Assembly: GCA_900552445.1 (NCBI GenBank)
Contig: URZS01000069.1
Coordinates: 1 to 6,306, forward strand
DNA: 6,306 nucleotides
Source of the DNA: an uncultured Veillonella sp.
GTDB lineage: Bacteria > Bacillota > Negativicutes > Veillonellales > Veillonellaceae
Direction of reading: 5' to 3'
Below are positions 6,286 through 6,306 of the stretch, piece after piece. The translations under genes were made by a program, and so were the position numbers. Each line of letters starts with the position of its first letter. The stretch's first letter is position 1. The notes below the pieces were generated by a model. It ran no database searches, had not been told where the DNA came from, and was given only the letters and a program-made list of their open reading frames with translations.

Positions 6286-6306
6286 AGATCGGAAGAGCAC
6301 ACGTCT
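6286..6306 (+). other. Illumina TruSeq adapter remnant (artefact)
   Basis: The last 21 bases begin AGATCGGAAGAGC and continue ACACGTCT, an exact match to the start of the standard TruSeq read-1 3' adapter. It abuts coding sequence that breaks off mid-gene in hemA. This is untrimmed library sequence, not part of the genome. Confidence 0.97.

Overview
The window holds a single-direction block of tetrapyrrole biosynthesis genes, all on the minus strand. In transcription order they are hemA (5' end missing), hemC, a fused cobA-hemD, hemB and hemL, followed by a small XRE-type helix-turn-helix regulator. Protein style, Shine-Dalgarno sequences close to AGGAGG, moderate G+C content, the C5 route to aminolevulinate and the cobA-hemD fusion all point to an anaerobic Firmicute. 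A Negativicute such as Veillonella is my best guess. This is recognition by eye, not a search result.

Layout, right to left. Positions 6286-6306 match the start of the Illumina TruSeq adapter and are not genomic. hemA (glutamyl-tRNA reductase) runs from this junction to 5291 and lacks about 100 N-terminal residues. hemC (5286-4348) follows after 4 bp, cobA-hemD (4351-2843) overlaps hemC by 4 bp (ATGA), hemB (2833-1859) follows after 9 bp, and hemL (1849-545) after another 9 bp. The spacing implies one translationally coupled transcript. A 68-bp AT-rich gap (477-544) then separates hemL from the regulator (476-15). The left edge is a short TACAT repeat.

Together the enzymes convert glutamyl-tRNA to glutamate-1-semialdehyde (HemA), 5-aminolevulinate (HemL), porphobilinogen (HemB), hydroxymethylbilane (HemC), uroporphyrinogen III (HemD domain) and precorrin-2 (CobA domain). 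No uroporphyrinogen decarboxylase or later haem gene lies in the window. The visible block therefore points to the sirohaem/cobalamin branch, though genes outside the window could change that.

The biosynthetic genes are conventional. The less ordinary signals are: a two-copy 23-bp tandem repeat spanning the hemL stop codon, whose second copy would re-encode the hemL C-terminus and carries operator-like inverted repeats ahead of the regulator; the unassigned C-terminal half of the regulator; and a TAATG repeat after its stop codon. I see no convincing new biological system. The adapter is the most certain anomaly.
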